Assembly (NCBI RefSeq): GCF_040054535.1
Contig: NC_090794.1
Location: forward strand, 4,384,501-4,448,500
Direction of reading: 5' to 3'
Origin: Antennarius striatus
Taxonomy: Eukaryota > Chordata > Actinopteri > Lophiiformes > Antennariidae
DNA: 64,000 nt
Part shown: positions 37,926 to 53,587 of the stretch, one piece after another
Numbering within the stretch: position 1 is the stretch's first letter
How the letters are laid out: every line of letters begins with the position of its first letter
Program-made: the position numbers and the translations under genes
The notes under the pieces: model-generated
What the model was told of the DNA's origin: nothing
Database searches by the model: none
What the model saw: only the letters and a program-made list of their open reading frames with translations

Positions 37926-38680
37926 CTACAGATAAAATCAGACATACAGTGTAAAGCCATTCTCTTGGCTGGAGGAGAAATTCAAACGCTTTTCAGTTCA
38001 GCTTCCCCATGTCAGAGCCTGAACAGACTGAATATTAAACTGTAATTCATTGGGTGGATGTGGCTTCGCCCACCACACAGCCCCGCCCCTGTCTTCCATA
38101 TAAGGCACAGGACAAAATAAACCCCCCCTCCCCACATACAAAAGGAGCTAGCCAAGCCTCAGTCACTTGGTAACAAATTGTAAATGACCAGATACAGTTA
38201 AACAGAAACCCACTAAGTGTACAAAATGTTAAACCTACAGTTGTCTTTTTTTTGTTTAATTTTATTTTTTTTCCTCTGACTGGAGGTGAATGCTGTGGGT
38301 GAGGAGTAAAGGGTGAGGGTGTCCAATCAGGTGAGCTCAGGCAAAGAAAATATTAAAAATATGAGCTTGTCTTTTCACAACTTTTTTTTTACAACCTTTA
38401 AAACAAATGACAAGAAACGTGACTGGATTTCTCTTTTTATCTGAAATAAAAGATGGAGAATGGAAGGATATGGTGTGGAGGGGAGACAGGGGTTAGACGA
38501 GTGAAGTGGTTTATTGTTTTATTCTGATAGTGTCAGTGTGCAAGAAAACTCATGAGACAGGTTAGACAGCGAGAGTTAAGAGTTAGCAGTTAGAAAGAGA
38601 GACAGAGTGTGTGTATATGTGTGTGTGTTTATGTGTGTGTGTGCGTCTGTGTGCGCGTTAGTGTGACTGAAACAAGTTGT

Positions 38681-41600
38681 TCAACTGCAGCACTTGCTCT
38701 TCCATCCTGTGACTCCGCTTCCACTGCTGATGTCGACGTTTTCACTGTTGGGTTCTTTTACAGGCGTCTGTCAGGAAGACAATACTGTAAGATAACAACT
38801 TAAAATAATTTTAATAAACTGCTGAAATCCAAATTATGAGCTTTAAGCTTTAAACTCAGGTGCTGCATCCTCAGAAAGCTTTTATCTGGAGCCCAAATTA
38901 ATCATGGCAGCACTCCATTTCTTTCTAATGCAGCCCTAAAGTGCAGCGCATACATATTAAAAGCTGGCTTTGAAAAGGAATTTCTGGTTCCACTTCTGTT
39001 ACTATGACTACCACTTCCACTACAGAAACAGTTTTAATGACACGTTTTACTTATACCATCACCATTACAGCTCTAATAGCAACTACAGTGACTTACTTCG
39101 ACTGATCATCAAGTCGAGTGACGAAAGCGACTGTTCACAGCATGTATATCGTCTGATATTTTTGTGCAAACTGTTTTCTAATAGATTAATAATGAATGCT
39201 AATGCTGCCTATGGTGTAATTTCGCCTTTCTACCACGTGGCACCAGCTCAGCTTGAATCTAAAATGTACCTTGCGTACATGTGTGGTTTCACATGGCATC
39301 ACTACACTGAGGTGCTATGATCATCTAATGGAAAAGTACCTGAGGTCAAATCTGAACTGAGTCAAGTAAAAGCACTGGTGGTAGTTCCCTTTAAGTAGAG
39401 GATTAATGTTCACACAACTGATCGTGATTTGACACACATTCAAACTCACTGTTTCGCACATGGTGTTGAAAGTGAACCCACCTTTCTCAGGATGTCTTCT
39501 GCTAACGTGAGGAAAGCCTTCTCGATGTTGATGTTGGCCTTAGCACTCGTCTCAAAAAACCTAATGCCATGCTCCCTTGCGATCTGCAGAGAGTAAAACA
39601 CAGATCAGACATCGATCAGACTCTAGGCTTCATCAGACAACCCAACTCTTCACACCGGTACAGCAGAGAGAGCACTCAGGTTTCACCACTGGATAGTTAA
39701 ACCAAAAACAAGGTCTGGGCTACAAATTAATTGCCTCTCTTTTAAGAATAGTGTACATCTTATGTATGAGAATGTACGACATAACACAACATCTTTGTGT
39801 CAGGAGAAGTGTTTACAGAAGGCTTATCCTTTGGGCTTGAGGAGCAGGATGCCGTTCATGGCTGAGGACATGAGTGAACATTCCCCATCATAGTTCCTGC
39901 ACCGGTTAGTCTGAATACCTACTGACAGGGAAGTGTCTGCTACGACACCGACCTTCTCTGTAGTTCCCTGCTGCTAGAGCATGAATGAAAAAGTTTCAAC
40001 TTTTCGACATCGGAGATGCTGACCCGTCCTGTTTCAGTTAATCTCACGTTTACAGATGGGCCGTGACATCAGTGTATAGGAAGTGAACCTAATGTCAGCG
40101 CCAACAGCAACGCATAACTAGAATCATAGATACAGTACTTTGTTAGCATTACTATGAACAAACATTTTCAACACTATGAACAAACACTATAACCACTACG
40201 ATAATTCAATGAACAGCCAGCACCAGCAGAAGTATGTCTTCATTTTTATCTGGGTTAACTGAGGCTCACACTTCTTTGCCCAGAAGCTCTCAGCTTCCAG
40301 TAAGTAATTATCAAACTATTATTTCTAAATGAAGTTTTCATTTAGACATAAAACATTATTATTTGTTGTCAGAGCAATGTCACTTGTCACTGATTTAATG
40401 GATGGTGCAAGCTGACAAAGTCGAAACATGAACTAATTCCAAATTCTCCAATTTTCTCCATTTTCTCCATCCATTTTCTCTGCGTGGTTCCACTCTTTTC
40501 ACTGCTCTTTATAAATGTTGTTTCTCACGACACTGAAGGAGCTACCGGCGAGCCGTATCGATTGTAAATGTGGCCCGCTCTGGAAGAGAAAACCTAAATA
40601 CAGGAATGTACTGAGGACAACGTCAATGGCTGTTTATAGCCGCGTCAGACCGCACCATCTCACCTGCTCCCCCTTGGCTTTTGGTACGACCCTCTTGTCC
40701 TCCATGTCACACTTGTTGCCTAGCAGCATCCTCTCAACATCCTCATTTGCATGCTGACAAAGATAAAGAGGAGACGGTGCATTAAATTACTTTTAATATA
40801 GGCAATTGATTTCACCGGAACAAGACACCAATAGTCCAAAGACACACACACACACACAAACACTCCATCCATCCATCCCAAGCTCAAAGCTTCAAATTGA
40901 AATTTGAATTAAAATTTTGCGTGACTTTATGCAAATTTATTTTTGAAACAGTTGAAATATGAATCCTCGATACTTTTATTGACTGACCATTTTTCATTTT
41001 AAAACTATGCAATAAATTCTACAAACAGTTTTTGGATTTTTTTTTGATAAAAATAAAAATGACTGGAGCAATTAATTGTCAATATTATTTCCATTTTGCT
41101 AACAAAAAGAAAATTATTAGATAATCAAATAATTGCTGATTAGTATAACTGCTCTAAAATTAAGAATACAATAAAAATCAGTCTTTGTTTGGAGTCACAG
41201 TGAAAAAGATTACATTTTTTTACTCTGAGAGGTTATAAACAAAACAAATTGACCTAGATTTTCATTACTTTCCAATAATGTGAGCTCTTTGCCTCCTATT
41301 TGCCTCTCTGGAGTTTCACGAGACTCAGTTGTGAGTGAATACGACATTCTGTACATTGTGTTTCCTTTCCTTACCCAGACGCAAAAACTCTTTAATCAGG
41401 GTGACACAACCTGAAAGAAAAGCTTGGCGGTCTCACCCGCCCGTTATCATGCAGCACCTTCATCAGACCAAGTGTCGACTCATTACAGCCTATTGTTGCG
41501 CTCAGCAGTCATAACGATAATGTGAGCTATTAATTGTTGGAATCACATTGATTCATCTGGGTGCGTTTGATCTGGTATGGCTCCCACAGGATTACTAACG

Positions 41601-43393
41601 TAATAATCACTCTTCAGATAAACAAAGGAGGCAGCAGTAAACACAAGAACACAAAACAACGTGATGGAAGCTGAAGCAGAGATACATCCTCCTCCTCTGC
41701 TCGACAAACAATGTTAAGAGCTGCTCGTCTCACTTTTACTCATCCTCGCTCTCAAGCCCCTTTATCCATTATGAGAAAGCAATATGGGGCCCCTCCTCTC
41801 CCAGCTACCCATAATGCTCTAAGAATCTTTAAGTACTCCGGTTAGGTGCAGCCTCATTTTAAGAAAGACCTAAACAGCGATCCACGTTTCATAAGCAACA
41901 AAACCATCTGTGACCTTTAATTTGACATCATCTTGTATAATTTGTATTTGCCGTTCAGTAACTAATAATTATGCATTAGCGGGTATAAAATCTTACAAGT
42001 TAGTAATGTTTTAGTGTTTATATTGTGATGGATCAACCATGTCTGGACACGTAATAATTACTGTTACGAATCATTTCATGCTAATCCGCAGCAGAACCTG
42101 CTCCTGTAGTAACTCTGCCAGTAACTGAAGCATGAATATGCAAATCTGTCTTTCATAATCTGCAGTAGAACTTCCAATGTGGTCATAAACTCAAACTGAT
42201 GCAATTTATTCCAGAGGTGAAGCGGCTGCTCTGCATGTGACTAGTCTGATACTATTTAGTCATGGACTCCTGCATCACGGCTCAGAACACAGATTAGCCA
42301 TCAATCTCAATTTTGACTGCCTTCCTCTGGAGAATTTAAGTCACTTTACTATCAAGCCAATGATTAACAACAGAGGGCGTGTCAAGAGTCAACTAACAAA
42401 AAATACTGAAAACACTCCAAGTAATCTCTGATATGGTTTTTCACATACAGATATTGGATCTGAGTGTGTAGAAAGTGTGTGTAAGTGGTACCTCGTCGAT
42501 GTTGCGCAGCCATTTGCTGATGTTTTCGAAGCTCTTGGCGTTAGTGATGTCGTAGACCAGCATGATGCCCATGGCTCCTCTGTAGTAGGAAGTGGTGATG
42601 GTGTGGAACCGTTCCTGGCCCGCTGTGTCCCTAAACACACACAGGTTTGGGTTTGTTTGTGTTCATTTTATTATATCCCACAATTACTCCACGTAAAGCT
42701 CTCTGTCAGCGCTAGATAACGTCACACCAGCAGCAGATACTGGATGTTTACCTTCATGACTAAACAAGGCTGACAAACCAGCACAAGTTGGAGCAGAAAA
42801 GGCGTCACAAGCTGACAAAGCACTTGCACAACATTTGAGGGGCCTGTTTAAACCTTACAAGCCAATCTGAAGGTTGTAATTAGTCACATGTTACGATTCA
42901 CTGCAGGCTAACAGTGTCCCTCACATGTCTGGTCTAGCACATAGCATGACTTATCAATCACTGCTCAGACAGAAGATTCCCAGGAATAAAACATTTGCTT
43001 GGATTTTTTTTTTTTTAATTGGCTGTGCAATAGTCTGATTTTATTTAATTTGGATAGTTTGACCTCTGATCTGAGGAAATCAAGGAGAGATTAAATCCAG
43101 ACTGTGTTTTGACAAGAGGGTTACAAACAGAGGCTGTTCCCCACTCAGCGCTGCAGAAAAAACGCCATAGATAAAGAGAGGGGTGTGTTTTCAAGGAGTG
43201 TATAATAGATCCCTTATCTGCTCTATATACCTGAGATATTCATTCCATCACAGAAACAAGTTTAATTTCAGTCAAGGAGAATCTGTTGCTGCAGGGAATA
43301 ATGATAACCCTGCAGCAGACCGATGACCATTTCCTGTTCTAGCATATGTCTGGGCTCAAGGGGGGGCACGTCAAGCAGATGTTTCAGTACAGT

Positions 43394-43429
<36 letters not shown>

Positions 43430-46400
43430 GACTGAACACAGTTTTTAAATCTAAACACCTCTACAGAAAGGATCAACCAACTCACCATATCTGTAGTTTG
43501 ATTTTCTTTCCTTGTAATTCAACCGTTTTGATCTTGAAGTCTATTCCTGTGAAGAAAATTTTTTTAATTTTTTTTTACATCAGCATGTACATCAAGCCAA
43601 AACACACAAGTAACTGGCATGTTAAGCTCTGGCGGTGACGCAGATGGAGAGAAACAGAGAGATGTTGACAATGGGAATAAGAAATGGCAGAGACATTTAG
43701 GGGCAGGGAAATTGAAGGCGAGTGACCAACATTTCCATCGGAGGGACAATAACGATCTCTTCCTCACTGCAGTGTCATGACCAGACCTTGAGCCTATCAG
43801 CAGACAGCTGTGGGGTCATTATCTAGAGAACAATGGACGTACACACACCAGGGTTAAGCAGGAAAACTGCGTGTTTACATGCAATGCAAAACACTGACTC
43901 CTGGAATGATTAGAATTATGAATTTATATTTATGTTTATAAGTGACATCTGAAGATGCAGTTTAAAAGTATTTGTTTTACTTTTTGGGATTTGAACTGAT
44001 GGGGCAGAGAGGACGGGTTGCACTTTTCCCTTTATGTGGATGTTTTTCGACATGGAAACTGACATAATAGAGTTTCCATTTTGGCTGGACTGGTTTTTTT
44101 TAAATACAAGGACACTTCTTACAGGAGCTGAACAGCCTTCTTGTTTTTCATTTTATATTCTGTTCTACTTGTTATATTTTCAAATATTTCCTCTGACACT
44201 TATTAATTACCAATATTGTCATTACCCCGCGACTCACTCTGGGTTAGACAAACATACAAAGTAATTCCAAAAATATTACGAGGCTTCAATCAGCCTTATC
44301 AAACAAAACAACCACGCAAGGTGTCACTCGGGCTGCAAGGATGTGATATGAATTAATGACTCATTTTAGTTCAACCGCTAACACTCATCTTCATTAGTAA
44401 TTCTTCATTCCTCTCTTTAATCAGCCTACATTCCATACAACTGTGATTATTGTGAATAAAGACGGCAAATCCTCTCATCCGAGATGCACCAACTAATTGT
44501 ATAGATACGTTTATCGATTTGAAAAGTAATTGATTTACTGTCACAATTTGGCAAAAACAAACCTAATGCATTCATTACTGTCATCAGGATTTTGTCGCTC
44601 GTCATTATGAAACTGTGAAGGAGGCCAGTTTACTCATGAAACTTTTTGGCCTGATTGCATTCTGTCAGTTCTGCTCCGGTCAGAAATTGCGGTTGGGTTA
44701 AAAAAAAAAAAAATCCAAGAAACAGCTGTGCTCTAGGTGGGGCAGCACCATGATAGAATAATGAAGGAACCGGCTGCCAAGTTGTGACTCACTAAATATT
44801 ATGTACTTCCCAGAGGGAAGGAGGAGAGAACAGAAAGATAGAGCTGCGGAAACAAAAGAAGAGGAACACAGGGGCTCCACTGAAGAGACAACTTACTATT
44901 TCTATCGTCTCATTCTAAAAATGATTAACAAAAAGAAGGGAATGCTGATTAAAACTACATTCTGAGTTGTGTTCTCAAAAAACAGACAAAAAAGAAACAA
45001 GTGAGGATGACGGTGAAGTCCAGAGTGAGAAATGAAACCAAATATATGCTTTTTCCTCGCAAGATAAATTGACAAGTTGTCAAGAAAGTATGCACATTGT
45101 GCAATCGTCCCTTTACCCAACATATGGGAAAACTTCAAGGGAGGGCGGGGGGGAAGATGAAACTTTGCAGGATGGACAAACTTTGACCTGGATCCCTGAA
45201 AACACTGAGTCCTGACTGGTCCCATTTTCCAAGAGAATACAAAGCTAGAAGATTGAATGAATTCCAGTGTAGCCATCACACTTTGTAATGAAACATTCAT
45301 GACGTGTTGTGGACAGATGACAAAACATCATGCATATTCAGCACTGAATATACGAAGCCCTCTAATATACAAGTTGCAAGTTGGAAATGAGGATGAGTGA
45401 CTGAAGATGGGGAGGGAGGGGGGATTTCCAATGGGGGTATTTTGAGAAGCAGCTGTGCATCTGTGTCTTTGAAGGTATGAGTACTGTGTCAGAGAAAGAA
45501 CACACTCCTGTTTCACGTGTCCTGGTTCTACTGGTTTTCTGTGAAGGTCCAGTTCTTTCAGGTTCCCTGTTTGGTATCATCTGTTAAGCAGTGGATTCCA
45601 CAATGTTACGAAGCATTAAGACCAACAAAATATGATGGCAAAAAGCAAAACAAAAAGGAGACAACTGCAGTGTTTCCCATGGAGTTACTGTTGCAGGGAT
45701 GGAGAGGGAAATGCATTCATTATGCATTGGTTATATTGGACTTAACATTTAAAATTCTAGTGGTAATGTTAACTCTGGAGCCAGTTTAATCCTCGTTTTC
45801 CACGCACACCTTCCCACACATCACCAAGACTCTTGTTTTTCCCTTGTGATTCTACCATGTGTGGATGTGACTTACTCTTAAAGTCATTTCAGAACAATAG
45901 AAACCAACCAATGTTCTGTATTCCACATAATATCATCACTATCACTAGAAATCTAATGAAAGATCCAGTGACTGGAAGCAGAACACACAGTACTTCTGAA
46001 AAGGCAGAGCTAGAACCATCAGCTCATTTCTGTTTCCAATTTTACAATCATACATCTTTTTTCTTCTGACTAAAAGTCTGGTATACATTATAAAAAAGCT
46101 GAGATTGTGTTCTCCATATTCTGACCTTCTTAAAGCTTATCGCTGTGCATGTTGTTTTGTTTTGAATACAAATAAAGAAGAAAAATAAGCTGAGACAGCT
46201 TGTGACTGGATGAAATGTGTCACCGTCTCTAAGGGAACGGTGTGTTTCCACCAACCATCCAAAACCCACTAAAAAGATGGTTTGTGATCATTCGTGTCAG
46301 CGTCCTATATTTTTCTGATTGCATAATTCAATTCGACGTCAGAATTCTTGAACACATTTGTTCTCACCATTGTCTGTACCTCAGAAGGTTGGTTGGTTGG

Positions 46401-48907
46401 TCAACAGGATATCTTAAATACTACTGAATACAATCCCATAAAACTTGGTGGCAGGATGGGTTATGGGATAGAATACATTTCATTAAATGTTCGGTCTGGT
46501 CCAGATAAAAGGAGCATATCCACCCCACCCCACCCCCGAAATTAACTTTCTTATGGTCTCTGGATGCGATTTGGTCCAAATACAAATTCAGATCCATCAG
46601 ATTTAACTGCTTGTCTTTGGCAAAGCCAGGATCCTTAAATTATGGCTCCAGGGCAACAAGTTACATTGAACTCAAGAGGATGGCCTTGGCAGGGGCGTAT
46701 GTTCTAATGAGTGCCATTCTAGGTACAGGGGGGGCCACATTCAGTCCCTTTCATGAAGCCAGTATTTTTCTGGTCAGTGGTTGAGAGGTGCGCCAGCTTT
46801 ACCACTGGCATCAGGTCCGGTCGAAAAGTCTGAGTCACTGTAGCCGTCGTGGTGGGTGGAATAAAATTATACCTACAGTAAAGAAGTGGAATAATCCAGT
46901 GGATTCAGTATTTCCAGTAAGAATTTCTCTAGAGTTACTGGTCCTGGTGATAACCTCAAAACCTGACATGGACTTTTCGATTTGTCTTCCTCATGATTGT
47001 CAACTGGGTCGGAATTGAGCCGTTTCCATGTTATGAGGAAAACAAAACTGACTCTTATTATTTGTCACAACACTGACTGAATGGAAGCCTTGCTCAAAAA
47101 GTGTCAAACCTGCTGCAGGATAACTGGTCCTTTACTACAAATGATTCAGTCAATGAAATTGAAAATTCCGATCTCATTTTTGACAATTCATCTCTATTGG
47201 ATAGCCATGTTGTACAATACATTATGTTTTTCTAAGGGTAAGAATTAAATAACAGCTGTAGCTGCTGAGAGATGAAACACTTCACTGCCCGGCTCCACTG
47301 GGAAAACATTCCTGCAAGGAGCAATGATCGGTTATTTTGTCTTTGTCTCCTTAGGAGTCCATCAATCTGTCACCTCTGATACAGAGAACTTAACGAAAAA
47401 GAAGGCTCATAATCTCCATCAAGTCCCAAATGACTGTGTCTATGTTAAGAGAAACATGACTTAGTTTTACACAGCATAAATTAAGCAGACTGCAAGACGA
47501 AAAATTAACTTAAACAGATACATAGATGTGATAAGCTTGCAACTGTTCATTATTTCACCTAAAAAACAACAACTGGATGTCACTGGGGATACAGTCACCA
47601 TTATGGTTGTGTTTTCTTAGTCAATACAGTGAGGAGCAGTTGTCAGCACCTATTAGCAGCAATGTGGGCTTGGATATGAGGAAATAAATCCTGCACACTG
47701 CCAACTTCATGTGGTCAAGCAAAACATATCTAAAGTTACATTATTACTCAGCACTGATCTTGAGCAAGAGAAGTAAATGGAGCCGTCAGTCGGCCTGTGC
47801 AGGGATTTGACAGTCGACACTTCACTGAGTGTGATGTTGGATGCAAGAGTGGAGGATAGAGAGATGGCTGATGATGCCAAAATGATGAGCAGTCAGCATC
47901 TAAGAATAGTCACTTAAATCCCATTTGGAGATACTTTATACTTATATATTATTAAATTTCAGAGAAAAATATGGTACGTCTCACTAATAAAAATCATTCA
48001 ACAACTTGAGTCAATAATGACACTGCAGACTAAGATCTGGCAATAAATCTAAGCAGAAGCAGTTTAGATAATTTAGACAACAATGTTAAAATATAACTTC
48101 TTCATGGTGAAGATACAGAAGACAAATGTACATAACAGAAAAAGCAACTCTTTGCTGTGATCACTTTAATGTTATTGAAAGTGCTTTTATTTTTCTTGAC
48201 ACGACTTGGACTCTTCTCAAAAATCTGATCACTTCTTCCATGAGTGCTTCTGGTTTTTCCCTTGTGTGACAGCTGTAATTTGATAGTAAAATAAAGATGT
48301 TTGTAAGTTTTGAAGTGTTTTTAGTCACAAAGACAACCCCTTATAGTTCTTTACGTGGATCCTAATGAGTAAAACCTGTCAGATTGGAGGGCAGACTTGT
48401 GCTTTTACAACATCAGCCCGGCCCTGCGCTGCTCGTTAGCCCACTAGCCACTCGGTCAAGTGACATGACAGCAATTATCCTGACACCTTAACAGGTTATA
48501 CTTGTCATTAATGACAAATTAAATGCCAAAAAAATTCGCATCTAGTTATTCATGTCACAATTATTATCAGTATCGGCATCACCGCTGGCTTGGAGCTAGC
48601 ATGAACAGGCCGGGAGGCAGGCTAGCTAACGTCAGCATGCTGCTAGCATACTAGCTAACCAAATATGTCCTGCCTACCATTTCCAGCTGCAGGAGTCAGG
48701 TGAGTCACCCAGCTGTCAAGCTAGCTCCGATATGCAGCTGACAGTATCACAAACACGGTTCTTTCTCTGCATCTTCTTACCTATGGTGGAGATGAAGGTT
48801 GTGTTGAAGGCGTCGTCAGAGAAGCGGAACAGCACACAGGTCTTCCCCACGCCCGAGTCTCCGATCAGAAGCAGCTTGAACAGCAAGTCGTACGTCTTCT
48901 TCGCCAT
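38681..48907 (-). CDS. rab10: Ras-related small GTPase Rab10
   Basis: Small GTPase for exocytic and GLUT4 vesicle, basolateral and ER-tubule trafficking. Exons in transcription order: 48907-48781, 43546-43486, 42630-42492, 40753-40664, 39583-39482, 38767-38681. The total is 606 nt, 201 residues. Motifs: P-loop GDSGVGKT (16-23), switch [18 protein letters not shown] with Thr effector residue, [20 protein letters not shown] switch II, the NKCD guanine motif in LLGNKCDME, and ETSAKANI. The N-terminus [16 protein letters not shown] and tail [16 protein letters not shown] identify Rab10 rather than Rab8/13. Unusually a Ser codon follows the two cysteines (-CCS). Upstream lies a CpG-containing 5' region (about 48910-49500). 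kif3c is its neighbour, as in human 2p23. Confidence 0.96.
40754..42491. other. rab10 intron 3, no feature recognised
   Basis: AT-rich intron of 1.7 kb between the NIDE and HANED exons. No RNA gene, repeat family or conserved ORF was recognised. Confidence 0.55.
43395..43428. repeat. (CA)n microsatellite
   Basis: About 17 CA units in rab10 intron 2, 58 bp from the exon at 43486-43546. Confidence 0.9.
43547..48780. other. rab10 intron 1 (5.2 kb), no gene seen
   Basis: Long first intron, typical of Rab10. It contains many short fortuitous ORFs (for example 44902-45300) without family motifs, and homopolymer runs. No RNA gene or clear transposon was recognised. Conserved enhancers cannot be judged without alignment. 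Confidence 0.5.
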
Positions 48908-49789
48908 TGAAAAGAGCTTATGTTCACCCCAAAAACAAGATACCAAAAAAACAAAAACAAAAACAAACTGATAAGCTAGCACGTCTGTGTGGAGTCTAAA
49001 GTCAGCTCCTCTGCCCCGCTTCTCCTGACTGAACAGTTAACCTGGGTTTTGTTGATTAGCCTGGCAAGCTAGTTGGCTAAACACCACACAAAGTAACGTG
49101 GTCGCAGACGTGTCCGGCAAGTTTTAATTCCCCAAGTCCGACTGTTTTCCCTCTTACAACATGAGAACAGATTGGAAAAATAGGCTCTCCTCCCGTGTGA
49201 TTCCGGTTTTCCACTTTCTTTTCTCCCACACAGTCGGGACAAAATGGCTCCTCTCTCTCTCTACCCCGGACTCACTCTTTCTTCAAACTAACGGCGAGCT
49301 AATTCAAATTCCTGGCACACCCCTTCATTCCACAGCCTTACGACGAGCTCTGCCGATGAGAATTCGAAAAAAAATCTTCGCCTTAAAGTGTGTCAAGTTC
49401 ACTGTCAGGCGGGAGTTAATTCGCTTTTATCGGGTAAGATTAGAACCGAAATACAGACGACCGCCGTCGCCTTCGAATGGGAGCCTCCACGGCGACACCC
49501 TATAGTTTAGCCCCGCCTTTGTCCAACCCCTTCTGTCAAATGCCACCAATATGATTAGTCAATCGAGCTGTCAATCTAGGTTCACTCCCGTTTTCATTGG
49601 CTATCATCACATATATTAGAGGTAAAAGGGCGTACTTCTGATTGTCAGAGGGCAAATGTAACTGTGAAAGTTTCACGGACATTGAGGCTCAAATCTCCCA
49701 TGAATTCAATTCATTAAATTTGCATACAGATCCAATATGGCGGCCGGTTTCTTACGGATCTCTTTTAGCCGGGGTGTGTGTCAGTTTTC

Positions 49790-51164
<1,375 letters not shown>

Positions 51165-52350
51165 AGGTATGAGGGTAATATAAGCAGCAGTATTCAGGGT
51201 ATTCACATGTTTTCTTTAGGAGGTGCTTTGAGATGACATTGACTAATGAAGAACAGCTTCACGTTTAATTTGTCCCAATGCTCGAACTGTATTCCTGCTC
51301 TGTTTTTTTAACAATGAAGCAATCTCTGCTAAGCCAGTAAATCATGTCTTAACACAAAAATACACCCAAATCAGGGCACATTCCTGTAATTTGCAGGATG
51401 GGGCCCAAGGGTTCTTCTCTCACTGTCTCACAAACATCCAGCAAGCACTCAATCCTCACTCCTCTACCAATGGCGACTGAGAATATTTAAAGAAGAGCTC
51501 TGTTGTCACACCTATCAGTTTCACAACTAAATCAGGTGATCTCATGAGATGTTTCCACTTTTTTTTTGTTTTTTATCAAAACTGTGTGGTTAAAAAGGAT
51601 CAGAAATCAAGAGGAGACAGACAGGGTTAGGAATTGGAATGCAAGAGTAGCTCTGTATCCCACAATGTCCCACCCTTGTGTTTCGATTTAATAATTCCCT
51701 GCTTTGGTCAACAGTTGCAGAAAGATTTTTCTACATTACAGCTAAAACAAGTCATTAAATTTAACAATGAATATTTAAGCAATTTTTCAAGCAACAATTA
51801 ATCTATTTATTCCACTTCACCTAATTTTCTTTTTTGATTCTATTCATTTTCTCATGTGCTTTTTAAAAAATCCTGATTTTGTTAGTAAATTAATTAATTA
51901 TACAAAGTCCCTTACAATGCTCTTCTGACTTCTAAATCAATAGAGTTATGGCAATAATGATTACCGGTAATTAGGTAATTTATCACTTTTTACAAATATA
52001 AGAACTTGTTATTTATTCTACTTCCATTTATTCTTTTATTATTTAACATCTCAAATTCAAGATTTAAATCTAATGGAAGAATCTGTATACTTGGTCAACC
52101 ACTGACGGAATTTTTCGCGTCTGCTCACCTGACTCCTCTGCGCTCTGATGACGTCGCCCCGGTGCAGACATGATGTAATGCACAGTTCTACCGCGAGGTG
52201 GTGCTGTTGCAATACACTTATAATATATGCACACATAAATGAAGTAAATGCATCTTTACCTCTTTAGCCCCAGCCTATTTTTAAGCCTCAGTTCGAAAAT
52301 GATATGCCCAAAATTAATCGAGCATATTTCTGAAACTGCAAGGTCTTTGA
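51165..52350. other. Intergenic, nothing recognised
   Basis: AT-rich sequence between the candidate small gene and kif3c. I see no gene, hairpin or repeat family here, and no clear AATAAA for the small gene within 500 bp. Confidence 0.5.
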
Positions 52351-52355
52351 AGAAT

Positions 52356-52356
52356 T

Positions 52357-52391
<35 letters not shown>

Positions 52392-52425
52392 CCACCTTTA
52401 ATTGTCCACACAATGGGGAAATTAT
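52356..52425. repeat. (AAT)n plus retroposon-type tail
   Basis: An AAT/TAA triplet run (52356-52390) leads directly into 'tccacctttaattgtccac' and 'acaatggggaaatta', the same tail motif as at 20720-20767. This suggests the truncated 3' end of a retroposon. Confidence 0.6.
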
Positions 52426-52953
52426 GTTTTGGTGTCACTTTAGAAAAAAAACTTTCTAAAAGTAACTCTTGTAGCATTTTTTTCAGATGTGTATCAGTAT
52501 ATATGTCACTGACTCAAAGAAAATTAAGATGGCAGAAAATTAAGATATTTGTGCCTAATAAAAAATCACTCCGTTTTATTATCTCTTTAGTTGCAGCTCT
52601 AAATCTAAATCTAAGCACAACACAATATGTGTACATTCTTGTTGCTGAATTAATTATTCAAGTTTAAAAATCAAGTGTTCAGATCAAATGCGTTGTTTAA
52701 ATCGAGGAAAAATCAAGGCCAATAATAAAAATAATCAAGCTGAATGAATACTGATTATGTAGAACGTCCTAGTGTGCTTTCTTTCCCTCAGGCTAACTTT
52801 ATCTAGTTATATGCAATTATGAATAAATATCTATGGTCATGAGAAACAAAACAAATTGTCACTAAAACCATGTCGAAGAGTTTACAGTGAGATAAAACAG
52901 CATTTCCCATAATGCATTGTCTCGCTCTGCAGTGATGTGGGGCGTGGTGGTTG

Positions 52954-53063
<110 letters not shown>

Positions 53064-53587
53064 GCCTACAGGAGGAGAGCTCCGTCTCTCCGCACAGACC
53101 GAGAGACGCAAACGCCTTCGGAGCATCACCGACCGGAGGACAGGGAGATGCTGCCCTCGGTCTGTCGCGGATCTCCAACCAGGACGACATGAGTTCGATG
53201 CCTGGATGTTTTTGTCGCTGGGTTTTTTCTCACCGAGTCAGCCTGGACGTGTAGAGGTACCGCAATGGAGCCGACGAGCAAGATCCGCTGACCGCGTCTT
53301 TATTTGGAAGCTAATATCCCAGACAATAAGTGGAGGGAATTAACCATCAGCCGAAACGATATTCGAACCTTTTGTTTCTGTGTTTTGTGACACACCGCGG
53401 CTATCTTCCTCTATGATAGAATCGAGAAGCCATTCTGTGAGTCTCAGCCTTTTAATGGTTAAATAAATCATTGGAAAAACAATTCAAAGGCAGGCAGGAG
53501 GCTGATTAAAGATTCGCAGCCCATTTTTGGTTCAGATAGAGCAAACTGGTCTTTTTTTGCATCACAAGAAGGGATAAAAAGGCAATC

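Noticed and set aside
40515-40757. 80-codon plus-strand ORF
   Set aside because: It overlaps rab10 exon 4 in antisense. The minus-strand exon encodes the NKCD motif.
49161-49505. 114-codon ORF on the plus strand upstream of rab10
   Set aside because: It lies in the rab10 5' region, antisense, has no family motif and looks like open GC-rich leader sequence.
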